A DNA stretch of 64,000 nucleotides from Streptomyces taklimakanensis (GTDB lineage Bacteria > Actinomycetota > Actinomycetes > Streptomycetales > Streptomycetaceae): positions 2,234,001 to 2,298,000 of the forward strand of contig NZ_WIXO01000001.1 in the NCBI RefSeq assembly GCF_009709575.1, in the 5' to 3' direction. The notes beneath the pieces were generated by a model that saw only the letters and a program-made list of their open reading frames with translations, did not search any database and had not been told where the DNA came from. A program made the position numbers and the translations under genes. Below are positions 29,160-37,167 of this stretch, in pieces (within the stretch, counting starts at the first letter, position 1; every line of letters starts with the position of its first letter).

Positions 29160-29524
29160 GGTGGTCTTCCTCATTCACGCGCGGACCGGTTGCCCAGCCC
29201 CTCAAGCCCCCGTAGGGCAGAGCGAATCGGACATGGTCCGCCACTTCTCGATGTTTTTCGGCCAGTTGACACCGACGATGGAACGGCACTCTTTCTACCA
29301 CCGGACACCAAAAAGGCCGCCTCCGGTTCCGGCCGATCCCCTGGGCGAGACCGGTCCGCGACCCCGGCGTTACCGTTGCCCGCCCCCCGGGAGCGCCTCG
29401 CTCCGCCCGACCCCGGCCGGGCGGGCGGGGCGAGGCGGAAAATCGCTCACCAACGGTTTCCGGGAAAGGTGACGATCATTAGGCTGAGGGCTTCTTTTCA
29501 AGATCATCCAATTGAGGGGAACCG
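29160..29524. other. Divergent promoter region of propeller and spore-associated-type genes
   Basis: This 365-bp gap contains a TTGACA (29276-29281, plus strand) and an AT-rich run around 29477-29515. The -10-like TTAGGCT near 29479 would suit the 29525 gene. No ORF or RNA gene is evident. Confidence 0.45.
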
Positions 29525-29995
29525 GTGAGAAGCTCCAAGCGCGTCGTCTCCGTCCTGATATCGATGCTCGCGATGTGCGCCTTCGGCATCGTCAACGCGC
29601 CCGCCGCCTCCGCGGGCGCCTACGGCTGCCCCGGCGGCCAGATCAACAGCTACCCCATCAAGACGGACGCCGGGACCCTCTACGGCAACATCTACCTCTA
29701 CTACGACTCGTCCACCGGCAAGAACTGCGCCGTGGCCGTCAAGACCGCCGCCGGCGGCTACGGCACGCCCAACTACGTCGCGGTCACGCTGTTCCGCTGC
29801 AAGACGAGCACCCCCGGCGCGTTCTGCGACTGGGCCGGGCAGCCCAACGACAGCGACTACGGCACCTTCAGCTACTACGCGGGCCCGGTGGAGCTCTACG
29901 CCGCCGGCAAGTGCATCCACGTCCACGCACAGGTCAGCTCCGAGCAGCCGATCGCCAGCGGCTCCAGCCCGTCCTACGGCGTCCACTGCGGGTGA
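29525..29995 (+). CDS. Secreted spore-associated protein (SapA-like)
   Basis: This 156-residue exported protein has a signal peptide ending ...PAASA before GAYGCPGG. The mature part (NSYPIKTDAGTLYGNIYLYYDSSTGKNCAVAVKT ... GPVELYAAGKCIHVHAQV) follows the pattern of Streptomyces proteins annotated as spore-associated protein A. Four cysteines suggest two disulfides. GTG 29525 follows GAGGGGAACCG. Its biochemical role is unknown in the family. Expression during aerial growth is only an expectation. Confidence 0.75.
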   Translation: MRSSKRVVSVLISMLAMCAFGIVNAPAASAGAYGCPGGQINSYPIKTDAGTLYGNIYLYYDSSTGKNCAVAVKTAAGGYGTPNYVAVTLFRCKTSTPGAFCDWAGQPNDSDYGTFSYYAGPVELYAAGKCIHVHAQVSSEQPIASGSSPSYGVHCG

Positions 29996-30004
29996 CCGAC
30001 CGCA

Positions 30005-30058
30005 CCGTACGGCAGAGGGCGGGCGGACCATCCGGTCCACCCGCCCTCTGCCGTACGG
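30005..30058. terminator. Long bidirectional terminator
   Basis: 25-bp arms (30005-30029 and 30034-30058) with one mismatch and a 4-nt loop lie between the convergent secreted protein and ABC-F genes. Confidence 0.9.
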
Positions 30059-30076
30059 GCACCGCCGTCGACGCCG

Positions 30077-31930
30077 TCAGCCCTCCTCGGCCAACTCCAA
30101 CCAGCGCGTCTCCAACTCGTCCCGCTCGCCCGCCAACTGTCGCAGTTCGGCGTCGAGTCCGGCGACCCTCTCGAAGTCGGTGGCGTGCTCGGCCATCTCG
30201 GCGTGCAGGGTCGCCTCCCGCTCGCCGATCCGCTCCAACCTGCGCTCGATGCGCTGCAACTCCTTCTGCGCCGCCCGGGAGAGCGCCGCGGGCTTGGCCG
30301 CCCCGCCGGATGCCGCCGAACCGCCGGAGCCTCCCGTCCCGGCGGGCGCGCCGGAGGTCCGGGACGTCGGCGCCTGGGGAACGGTACCGGCCTGCCGCAT
30401 CCGCTCGCGGCGCTCCAGGTACTCGTCGACGCCGCGCGGCAGCATCCGCAGCGTGCCGTCGCCCAGCAGCGCGTACACCCGGTCCGTGGTCCGCTCGACG
30501 AAGAAGCGGTCGTGGGAGATGACGACCAGCGAGCCGGGCCAGCCGTCGAGCAGGTCCTCCAACTGGGTCAGGGTCTCGATGTCCAGGTCGTTGGTCGGCT
30601 CGTCCAGGAACAGCACGTTCGGCTCGTCCATCAGCAGCCGCAGCAGTTGGAGCCTGCGCCGCTCACCGCCCGACAGGTCGCCGACGGGCGTCCACTGCTT
30701 CTCCTTGCCGAAGCCGAAGCGCTCGCACAGCTGGGAGGCGGTCATCTCGCGGCCCTTGCCCAGGTCCACGCGGGAACGCACCTGCTCCACGGCCTCCAGC
30801 ACCCGCCAGGTCGGGTCGAGTTCGGCGACCTCCTGGGAGAGGTACGCCAGCCGCACCGTCCGGCCGACCTTGATCCGGCCGCCCGCGGGCTGCCGCTCGC
30901 CGCCGCTGTACGCCGCGTCCGCCATGGCCCGCAGCAGGGAGGTCTTGCCCGCGCCGTTGACGCCGACCAGCGCGACGCGGTCGCCGGGGCCGAGCTGCCA
31001 GGTGAGGTGCTTGAGCAACACCTTGGGGCCGGCCTGGACGGTCACGTCCTCCAGGTCCAACACGGTCCTGCCCAACCGCGAGTTGGCGAACTTCATCAGC
31101 TCCGCGCTGTCGCGCGGCGGTGGCACGTCGGCGATCAGCGCGTTGGCGGCCTCGACCCGGAAGCGGGGCTTGCTGGTGCGGGCCGGGGCGCCGCGCCGCA
31201 GCCAGGCCAGCTCCTTGCGGACGAGGTTCTGCCGCTTGGCCTCCTCGGTGGCGGCGATGCGCTCGCGCTCGGCGCGGGCGAAGACGTAGTCGCTGTAGCC
31301 GCCCTCGTACTCGTGCACCGTGCCGCGCTGCACGTCCCACATGCGGGTGCACACCTGGTCCAGGAACCAACGGTCGTGGGTGACGCAGACCAACGCCGAG
31401 CGGCGCGCCCGCAGGTGTCCGGCGAGCCAGGCGATGCCCTCGACGTCGAGGTGGTTGGTGGGCTCGTCCAGCACGATCAGGTCCTGCTCGGCGATGAGCA
31501 GCTTGGCCAGCGCGATGCGCCGCCGCTCGCCACCGGAGAGCGGGCCGATCACGGTGTCCAGGCCCTGGGGGAAGCCGGGCAGGTCCAGGCCGCCGAAGAG
31601 GCCGGTGAGGATGTCGCGGACGCGGGCGTCCCCGGCCCACTCGTGGTCGGCCATGTCGCCGACGACCTCGTGGCGGACGGTCGCGTCCGGGTCGAGCGAG
31701 TCGTGCTGGGTGAGCACGCTCAGCCGCAGCCCGCCGGCGTGGGTGACCCGCCCGTCGTCGGCGGGTTCCAGCTTCGACAGGATGCGGACGAGCGTGGTCT
31801 TGCCGTCGCCGTTGCGCCCGACGACGCCGATCCGGTCCCCTTCGCTGACGCCGAGGGAGATGCCGTCCAGCAACGTACGCGTGCCGTACACCTTGCCGAC
31901 GGTTTCCAGATTGACGAGGTTCGTGGCCAT
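30077..31930 (-). CDS. ABC-F ATPase, Uup-like
   Basis: This 617-residue soluble protein has two ABC ATPase cassettes and no membrane domain. Walker A motifs are GRNGDGKTT and GVNGAGKTS. Signatures are LSGGERRRIAL and LSGGERRRLQL, and Walker B motifs are LIVLDEPTNHLD and VLFLDEPTNDLD. The inter-domain linker and a C-terminal coiled coil (about 545-615) fit the Uup subgroup, which acts on the ribosome or branched DNA. In many Streptomyces this gene lies next to ispE. Here about 12 kb separate them. Confidence 0.9.
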   Translation of the reverse strand: MATNLVNLETVGKVYGTRTLLDGISLGVSEGDRIGVVGRNGDGKTTLVRILSKLEPADDGRVTHAGGLRLSVLTQHDSLDPDATVRHEVVGDMADHEWAGDARVRDILTGLFGGLDLPGFPQGLDTVIGPLSGGERRRIALAKLLIAEQDLIVLDEPTNHLDVEGIAWLAGHLRARRSALVCVTHDRWFLDQVCTRMWDVQRGTVHEYEGGYSDYVFARAERERIAATEEAKRQNLVRKELAWLRRGAPARTSKPRFRVEAANALIADVPPPRDSAELMKFANSRLGRTVLDLEDVTVQAGPKVLLKHLTWQLGPGDRVALVGVNGAGKTSLLRAMADAAYSGGERQPAGGRIKVGRTVRLAYLSQEVAELDPTWRVLEAVEQVRSRVDLGKGREMTASQLCERFGFGKEKQWTPVGDLSGGERRRLQLLRLLMDEPNVLFLDEPTNDLDIETLTQLEDLLDGWPGSLVVISHDRFFVERTTDRVYALLGDGTLRMLPRGVDEYLERRERMRQAGTVPQAPTSRTSGAPAGTGGSGGSAASGGAAKPAALSRAAQKELQRIERRLERIGEREATLHAEMAEHATDFERVAGLDAELRQLAGERDELETRWLELAEEG

Positions 31931-32112
31931 GGGGCTCCCGCTGCCCGGCGCGTGCCGGACTGGTGTGGTCTCGGGTGGGCTGGTCGGTTCCTCAGCCTAG
32001 TCGTCGTCCCGGGACCGGTGCCCATGCCCGCCCCCCCCGCCCGCCGGGAGCGCCCCGCCGGGCGGTCGCCGGCCGCCCGAGCCGCCCCGGCCCGGTACGG
32101 CTCGGTACGGGC

Positions 32113-32754
32113 TCAGTACGACCGGCCCTGCCGCTCCGAGGTCGACCGGGGGGTCGGCCGGCTGAGGCCGAACAGCGAGCCGGCGGCGCTCGTCAGCTCC
32201 GCGGCGCTCTCCACCGACGTCCCGTCCGGGACGCCCATGCGGCGCAGGGCACCGGCGAACACGTCCTCCAGCAGGGCCAACCGCCAGCTCAGCTCGGCGG
32301 GGCCGACCTGGCCTCCGGGCCGGTTCGACAGGACGGTCAGCACGTCCTGGGCGTTGGTCTGGAGGTCGGACAGGGTCTGCCAGCCGTTGGGCACGCGGGC
32401 CGAGGTCCGGCCGCGCTGCTCGGCGCCCGGCGCCCCCAGGGTCAGGGGGAGGTCGGTGTGGACGGAGGAGTACCAGTCGACCAGGGCACCGCTCAGGTCG
32501 GCCCGCAGCCCGTCGAGGAAGCCGAGGAGCACGGCCGCGCCGGTGTAGGGGTCGACGGGCTCGACGCGGGGCGGGGCGTTGTCGGCCGGCGGCCTTCCGG
32601 AGGCGTCCGGTCCGAGGAAGGACCGGATGACGACCGAGACCTCCTCCTGTTGTTGCGGAGCGTTCCGCTGGGCGGGCACCAGGTGCGCCCGTACGGGCGC
32701 GATGCCCCGGGCCGCTTGCTCGGCTGCCGCCTGGCACGCGTAGTCAGTGGGCAC
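32113..32754 (-). CDS. Uncharacterised soluble protein
   Basis: This 213-residue protein starts at GTG 32754 after a strong AAGGAGGGGGG site. No signal peptide or membrane helix is seen. The N-terminal third is Ala/Pro/Gln-rich and the central part (YTGAAVLLGFLDGLRADLSGALVDWYSS, then SDLQTNAQDVLTVL) is helical. I do not recognise the family. It lies between the PBP gene and the ABC-F gene on the same strand, but gaps of 180-280 bp argue against a tight operon. Confidence 0.6.
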   Translation of the reverse strand: MPTDYACQAAAEQAARGIAPVRAHLVPAQRNAPQQQEEVSVVIRSFLGPDASGRPPADNAPPRVEPVDPYTGAAVLLGFLDGLRADLSGALVDWYSSVHTDLPLTLGAPGAEQRGRTSARVPNGWQTLSDLQTNAQDVLTVLSNRPGGQVGPAELSWRLALLEDVFAGALRRMGVPDGTSVESAAELTSAAGSLFGLSRPTPRSTSERQGRSY

Positions 32755-32959
32755 GGACGGGTCCCCCCTCCTTCCGAAACCGCGTGGTTCGGCGGCTTCG
32801 GCCTTGCGTTTCGGGGCCGTACCGTATCGCTCCGCGACGGCTTCGGGGAGGTGTTCGTCACGGAGAGTTCACCCACCGCGATCTCCCTCCGCCCCGCCCC
32901 GTCGGGCGGACGGGCGCCCCCGCGGCGGAGAGGCGGCGGGACGTGGCCCGGACGGGAGC

Positions 32960-32989
32960 GGCCCGCGCGAGGAGGTTCCCGCGCGGGCC
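32960..32989 (-). terminator. Terminator after the penicillin-binding protein gene
   Basis: Perfect 10-bp arms GGCCCGCGCG / CGCGCGGGCC with a 10-nt loop lie 50 bp past the stop. A 13-bp direct repeat (CCGGGCCGTGGGA, 2.6 copies, 33003-33036) lies in between. Confidence 0.7.
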
Positions 32990-33038
32990 GTACGGGGTGG
33001 GTCCGGGCCGTGGGACCGGGCCGTGGGACCGGGCCGCC

Positions 33039-34691
33039 TCAGTCGACGGAGTCGAGCACCTGGCGGACGATCGGTCCCGCGTTGGTGCCGCCGTGGCCGG
33101 AGGCGGGGACGACCGCCGCGGCGGTCATGTCGTTGCGGTAGGCGGTGAACCAGGCGTTGGGCTTCTCCTGGCCGTCGACCTCCGCCGATCCGGTCTTCGC
33201 CCCGATGTCGCCGGTGGTGCCGGCCATCGCCTGGGCGGCCGAACCGCTGGTGGCCGTCAGCCGCATCAGGGAGCGCAACTCCTGGGAGACGGCCGGGGAG
33301 AGGGTGCGCGGTGCCCTGGTCAGGGTGCGGCCGTCCACCTCGGGGGAGACGATGTAGGGCTGGTGGAAGGTGCCGCTCTTCACCGTCGCCGACACCGAGG
33401 CCATGATCAGCGGGTTGGCCCGGACGCCGCCCTGGCCGATGAGCGAGGCCGCCATCGGGGCGTCGGTCTGCACGGGCACCGATCCGTCGAAGGTGACCGT
33501 GCCGACCTTCCAGGTGAGGCCGATGCCGAAGACGTCGCGGGCCTGCCGGGTCAGGTCGTCGTCCGCCAGCTTCTCGGCCTGGCTGATGAAGGCGGTGTTG
33601 CAGGAGGCGGCGAAGGACTGGGCGAAGGTGCCGCCCTTGATCTCGAACTTGTCGAGGTTGTGGAACCTCCAGCCGCCGTACGTGAAGTACTTCGGGCACG
33701 GGTGCTGCTCGGAGCTGGAGGCCAGGCCCTTCTCGATGAGCATCGAGGCGCTGACGATCTTCATCGTGGAGCCGGGGGCGAGGGACCCCTGGAAGGCGGT
33801 GTTGAAACCGTTCGCCGGGTTGTTGGCGACCGCCAGGATCTCGCCGGTACTGGCCTTCAGGGCGACGACCGACGCCTTGGGCTTGCTCGTGACGGCCCGC
33901 ACCGCGGCCTTCTGCACCCGCGCGTCGATGGTGGTCCGCAGCTCGCCGGGGGTGCCCTCGTCTAGTTCGTTGAGCGTCTTGACCTTCTTGCCGGACGCGT
34001 CGACGATCCGGGTCTCGACGCCGGGCTCGCCGCCGGCCTTGCCGCCGTACCGCTTGCGCAGGTCGGCCAGGATCGCGGCCAGTTCGGGGTGGGCCTCGGC
34101 GGTCAGCTCGGTGCCGTTGCGGTCCAGCGCCCTGATCGGTGGGGCCTCGGTCTCACCGGTCTCCAGGCGCAGGTCGGCCTTGAGCTCCGGGTGGAGGACG
34201 GACGGCTCCCAGTCGACGACGGGCCGGCCGGTCCCGGTGTCGCGCACGACCGTCAGCGCCGACTCGTAGGTCCACTCGCCGGGCTGCTCCGCCTCGTCGT
34301 GGCGCACCTGGGCGCGGACGGTGAAGGGCACCTCGGAGCCGGTGGCGGCGCCCGGCTCCAGGGTCACCCGGGAGACGCGGGCGTCCTCGCGGAAGCCGGT
34401 GAGGGCCTCGGCGGCGGCGGTGCCGTCGTCCGTCAGCTCGGCGGCCTCCTCGGTCCGGCCGTTCTGCCAGGCGTCGAGGAACTCCTCGGCGACCGTCCGC
34501 ACCTCTTTCGGGGTCGGCGGGCCGGTCTCGACCGCCGCGGCGGTCCCGCCGTCCGCGACCGTCACGTCCCGCCCGCCCCCGTCACCGGGTGCGCCACCGT
34601 CCCCGATCAGGGTGTACGCCCCGAACCCGGCGGTTCCGACCAGGGCGGTGAAGACCGCTCCGACCACCGCCACCTTCCGACCGTCACGCAT
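33039..34691 (-). CDS. Class B penicillin-binding protein (transpeptidase)
   Basis: This 550-residue membrane-anchored D,D-transpeptidase cross-links peptidoglycan. A single N-terminal helix (about 8-28) is followed by an NTF2-like MecA_N-type domain (about 60-175). A dimerisation segment comes next, then the transpeptidase domain with SxxK (APGSTMKIV), SxN (SCN in FAASCNTAF) and KTG (AKTGSAE). ATG 34691 comes 11 nt after GGAGG. The MecA_N-type domain is shared with PBP2a-like enzymes and with many Streptomyces PBPs of unknown special role. It is monocistronic. Confidence 0.9.
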   Translation of the reverse strand: MRDGRKVAVVGAVFTALVGTAGFGAYTLIGDGGAPGDGGGRDVTVADGGTAAAVETGPPTPKEVRTVAEEFLDAWQNGRTEEAAELTDDGTAAAEALTGFREDARVSRVTLEPGAATGSEVPFTVRAQVRHDEAEQPGEWTYESALTVVRDTGTGRPVVDWEPSVLHPELKADLRLETGETEAPPIRALDRNGTELTAEAHPELAAILADLRKRYGGKAGGEPGVETRIVDASGKKVKTLNELDEGTPGELRTTIDARVQKAAVRAVTSKPKASVVALKASTGEILAVANNPANGFNTAFQGSLAPGSTMKIVSASMLIEKGLASSSEQHPCPKYFTYGGWRFHNLDKFEIKGGTFAQSFAASCNTAFISQAEKLADDDLTRQARDVFGIGLTWKVGTVTFDGSVPVQTDAPMAASLIGQGGVRANPLIMASVSATVKSGTFHQPYIVSPEVDGRTLTRAPRTLSPAVSQELRSLMRLTATSGSAAQAMAGTTGDIGAKTGSAEVDGQEKPNAWFTAYRNDMTAAAVVPASGHGGTNAGPIVRQVLDSVD

Positions 34692-35200
34692 GGGTGTCCA
34701 AACCTCCGCCCCGCCCCGGAACATCGCTACCGAGGCCCGTGCGAGGCACCCTAGAGCACCGGCGTGACACGCCCCGATCCAGGTGTCCCGAAGTGCCGCC
34801 GCCGGGTGTTCGGCGGCTGTTCGGGTGGAAACGCGGCCGTGTCGTCCGGGCCGGACGCCGCCCCGTCTCCCTTTCTCCCCCACGAAAGAAAAGTATTCTT
34901 TTCCTATTTAAAAGCGCGCGAGAGAGGCCCCCGCATGCGGGCGACGGACGTCCGTTCACCCGTATGTCGGCACAACTCCCCGAACCCCGCGTCGTTTCCA
35001 CTGTGACGCAGAAGGTCGTTCCTCCTTCCCGGCAATACCGTTCGGGCCCGCGCCGCCGCCCGGCGGCGCGGGCCCGAACCGCGTAATCAAGGAAAACAGG
35101 CGGGTGGTGCGCGGCGACGCCTACCGCACCTCCGGGGAAATCGCTCTAGCATTGCGGTCGCAAGCTTGAGAAGCGGCTTCGTACATTGGAGGTACATGCC
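34692..35200. other. Long divergent intergenic region with AT-rich palindrome and orphan hairpin
   Basis: This 509-bp gap separates the PBP gene (minus) from the small secreted gene (plus). It contains an AT-rich island at 34884-34914 with GAAAAG-TATT-CTTTTC (34888-34903) and TATTTA (34905-34910). A perfect 18-bp hairpin follows at 35041-35078. A terminator-like stem between two divergent starts is unexplained by either gene, so a small RNA or short gene may lie between 34910 and 35078. Confidence 0.5.
35041..35078 (+). terminator. Orphan terminator-like hairpin
   Basis: The 18-bp arms are perfectly complementary (TTCGGGCCCGCGCCGCCG and its reverse complement) with a 2-nt loop. It sits about 120 bp upstream of the 35201 start codon and is not at the 3' end of any recognised gene. 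Confidence 0.65.
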
Positions 35201-35434
35201 ATGAAGCTGAAGCGCACCGCCGCCGTCGCACTTTCCGCCACGGCGCTCGTGCTCGCCGGCGCCGGCGTCTCCCACGCCGACCCGAAGTTCCAGAATGACG
35301 CGCAGATCCTGCCCTGCCCGAACCTGGAGATCCTCAACATCCCGATCCTGTCGAGCGAGAACAACAACCTCGACTGCTCGCGGAACCACAAGAAGAAGAC
35401 CTCGATCGAGGTCTACAAGTTCTTCAAGGGCTGA
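35201..35434 (+). CDS. Small secreted two-cysteine protein, paralog 1
   Basis: This 77-residue precursor has a signal peptide (1-26, ending VSHA) and a mature part of about 50 residues. The core is KFQNDAQILPCPNLEILNIP followed by ILSSENNNLDCSRN. The core is almost identical to that of the gene at 35819. The two cysteines could form one disulfide. The short, hydrophobic, Asn/Leu/Ile-rich core recalls in a general way the rodlin/chaplin surface proteins of Streptomyces, but I do not claim homology. ATG 35201 follows GGAGG at good spacing. A terminator follows. Confidence 0.75.
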   Translation: MKLKRTAAVALSATALVLAGAGVSHADPKFQNDAQILPCPNLEILNIPILSSENNNLDCSRNHKKKTSIEVYKFFKG

Positions 35435-35468
35435 GGAAACCCTCCGAGGACACGACACGGCAGGTGAC

Positions 35469-35496
35469 GGCCGCCCCCACTGCTCCGGGGGCGGCC
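35469..35496 (+). terminator. Terminator after paralog 1
   Basis: Perfect 10-bp arms GGCCGCCCCC / GGGGGCGGCC with an 8-nt loop are followed by TTT, 34 bp after the stop. Confidence 0.85.
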
Positions 35497-35748
35497 TTTC
35501 CGCTTTCTCCGGCCCACAGCCGCACCCACATTCCCCATATCAACCGAACAGTGACACCCGTGTGGCGCAACAACACTTGGCGGCCCGCCCCGTACGCCGT
35601 TCGGCGACCCCATCGGCCGACTTTCCGCAGGACACGCAGAAACGCATAAGCGAGCAATCCGAGTTTCGTTCCGTTAATGTCGCCGGTGTGGGGGTCACTC
35701 CCGCCTTCCGGTGGAACGGCCGCATGGTGACAGTGCTCCGGAAACCGA

Positions 35749-35778
35749 TTCCCCGGCCGCTCGGCGGCGGCCGGGGAA
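35749..35778 (+). promoter_or_regulatory. Leader hairpin upstream of paralog 2
   Basis: Perfect 12-bp arms TTCCCCGGCCGC / GCGGCCGGGGAA with a 6-nt loop end 40 nt before the ATG at 35819. It could be a protein operator, an mRNA stability element or an attenuator. It does not cover the ribosome binding site. Confidence 0.5.
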
Positions 35779-35818
35779 CATCGGACCTTTCCTTCTCTCG
35801 TCAAGGAGACAAGACCGA

Positions 35819-36211
35819 ATGAAGCTGAAGAAGACGCTCGCCGTTTCTTTCACCGCTGCCATGCTCCTCGCGGGCGGGGCCGCCAGCGCCCACGCCGGCG
35901 AGGCCAAGTTCAGCAATGACGCGCAGATCCTGCCCTGCCCGAACCTGGAGGTCATCAACCTCCTGATCCTGTCGAGCGAAGCCAACAACCTCGACTGCTC
36001 GCGGAACTACGAGGAGGAGACCACGATCAAGAAGACCGTCAAGGTCGAGAAGGACTCCGACATCGTCGTTGCCCCGAAGCAGGAGCAGGGTCAGGGCCAG
36101 GGTCAGGGTCAGAAGGCCGAGCAGGGCCAGAAGCAGGCCGGCGAGCAGGACCAGAAGGCCGGCCAGAAGGCCGAGCAGGAGACCGGCCAGAAGGCCAAGC
36201 TCCAGGACTGA
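35819..36211 (+). CDS. Small secreted two-cysteine protein, paralog 2 with Gln/Lys-rich tail
   Basis: This 130-residue precursor has a signal peptide ending SAHA. It carries the same core as paralog 1 (KFSNDAQILPCPNLEVINLL then ILSSEANNLDCSRN). An added acidic/basic stretch and a tail of repeated GQ, QK and EQ units (about residues 84-130) follow, rich in Gln, Lys and Glu and surely disordered. The DNA coding for the core is identical over most of its length to paralog 1, indicating recent duplication or gene conversion. ATG 35819 follows AAGGAG. Function unknown; a wall- or surface-associated role is likely. Confidence 0.78.
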   Translation: MKLKKTLAVSFTAAMLLAGGAASAHAGEAKFSNDAQILPCPNLEVINLLILSSEANNLDCSRNYEEETTIKKTVKVEKDSDIVVAPKQEQGQGQGQGQKAEQGQKQAGEQDQKAGQKAEQETGQKAKLQD

Positions 36212-36243
36212 CGTCCTTCCCCCCTCTGCAGGAACAGTTCGCA

Positions 36244-36275
36244 GCGCCGCCCGCCGGTTCTCCGGCGGGCGGCGC
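36244..36275 (+). terminator. Terminator after paralog 2
   Basis: Perfect 14-bp arms (36244-36257 and 36262-36275) enclose a TTCT loop. Confidence 0.88.
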
Positions 36276-36380
36276 CGCGTGTGCGCGGACCGGTCCCGGA
36301 CGGGACCGGTCGCCCGGGGTCCGTCCGGGACCACCGCGTCCGCCTCGCGGGGCGAGACCGCCGCCGTGAGGCGGCCGGCG

Positions 36381-36602
36381 TCATCCGTCCGCGGTCCTCT
36401 CGGGCTCCCAGCGCAGCAGGTCGCCCGGTTGGCACTCGAGCACCTCGCAGAGCGCGGCGAGCGTCGCGAAGCGCACCGCCTTGGCGCGGCCGTTCTTGAG
36501 CACCGCCAGGTTGGCGGGGGTGATCCCGACGCGGTCCGCGAGTTCGCCCACGGTCATCTTCCGCTTGGCCAGCATCACGTCGATGTCGACGGCGATCGGC
36601 AT
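36381..36602 (-). CDS. Short Cro/CI-type HTH regulator (YozG-like)
   Basis: This 73-residue protein is little more than a helix-turn-helix domain (MTVGELADRVGITPANLAVLKNGRAKAVRFATLAALCEVLECQPGDLL). This is the type usually encoded directly after DUF2975 membrane proteins. Its ATG overlaps the stop of the upstream gene (TGATG), so the two are coupled. It probably binds the overlapping CGATAG palindromes at 37122-37148 and represses its own operon. Confidence 0.85.
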   Translation of the reverse strand: MPIAVDIDVMLAKRKMTVGELADRVGITPANLAVLKNGRAKAVRFATLAALCEVLECQPGDLLRWEPERTADG

Positions 36603-37099
36603 CAGATCACCTCGGCCAGCTCGGCCCGCATCCGCGCCGCCTCGACATCGCGTGCGACGGCCTGGGCGAGCAACATCCGCAGCACGAGCACGATGAGCGC
36701 GACGCCGAAGACGGCCAGGGAGGTCCCGCACAGCAGGAGCACGATGCCCGGGGCCACGGCCTCGCCCGGCGCCAACAGGACCGCGAGGGCGAACACCAGG
36801 AGCGCGGCGGCCGTGAACGCGCCGAGCACGATGTGCACGTAGCGGAAGGCGGCGTGGGAGAACACGGTTCCGCGACGCACCATGGTCACCAGTCGCCACA
36901 CGCAGACCAGGACGACCTGGACCGTCACGGCCCCCAGGAGGACGATCACCAGGATGGGGACGCGCAGGTGGGCCGAGCCCGTGTCGAGTTCCTCCAGGTC
37001 GGTGGCCAGGAGCGGCACCATCACCGTCTGGACGAACACCGAGCCGGCGAGCAGTGCCACGAGCACGGCGCGCAGCGCGAGCACGGTCGGTTTTCCCAT
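36602..37099 (-). CDS. DUF2975 membrane protein
   Basis: This 165-residue protein has four hydrophobic segments (starting LALRAVLVALLAGSVFVQTVMVPLL). It matches the DUF2975 family, which is regularly paired with a short YozG-like HTH, as here. The ATG at 37099 follows GAGGAG by 5 nt. The pair resembles a membrane sensor coupled to a DNA-binding partner. Its biological role is not established. Confidence 0.82.
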   Translation of the reverse strand: MGKPTVLALRAVLVALLAGSVFVQTVMVPLLATDLEELDTGSAHLRVPILVIVLLGAVTVQVVLVCVWRLVTMVRRGTVFSHAAFRYVHIVLGAFTAAALLVFALAVLLAPGEAVAPGIVLLLCGTSLAVFGVALIVLVLRMLLAQAVARDVEAARMRAELAEVI

Positions 37100-37121
37100 C
37101 GTCGCTCCTCCCATCGACCAA

Positions 37122-37148
37122 CGATAGGAAGCTATCGAAATTCGATAG
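37122..37148. promoter_or_regulatory. Operator candidate for DUF2975-HTH operon
   Basis: Two palindromes share one half-site: CGATAG-GAAG-CTATCG (37122-37137) and CTATCGAA-A-TTCGATAG (37132-37148, perfect 8-bp arms). They lie 23-49 bp upstream of the DUF2975 start, in promoter position. Confidence 0.65.
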
Positions 37149-37167
37149 GGTCGGCAAGGGGTGGACC

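Larger units (their letters stand above)
35435..35818. other. Gap between the two small secreted protein genes
   Basis: This 384-bp stretch holds the first gene's terminator, a lower-GC segment (35527-35670) with no convincing ORF, and a perfect hairpin just upstream of the second gene. The AT-richer centre probably includes the second promoter. Confidence 0.5.

Noticed and set aside
27171..29528. 785-residue plus-strand frame opposite the PQQ-like protein
   Set aside because: Leu/Arg/Val-rich reverse shadow, no start signal, no domain.
30185..32548. 787-residue plus-strand frame opposite the ABC-F gene
   Set aside because: It is the reverse complement of conserved ATPase motifs and spans two genes.
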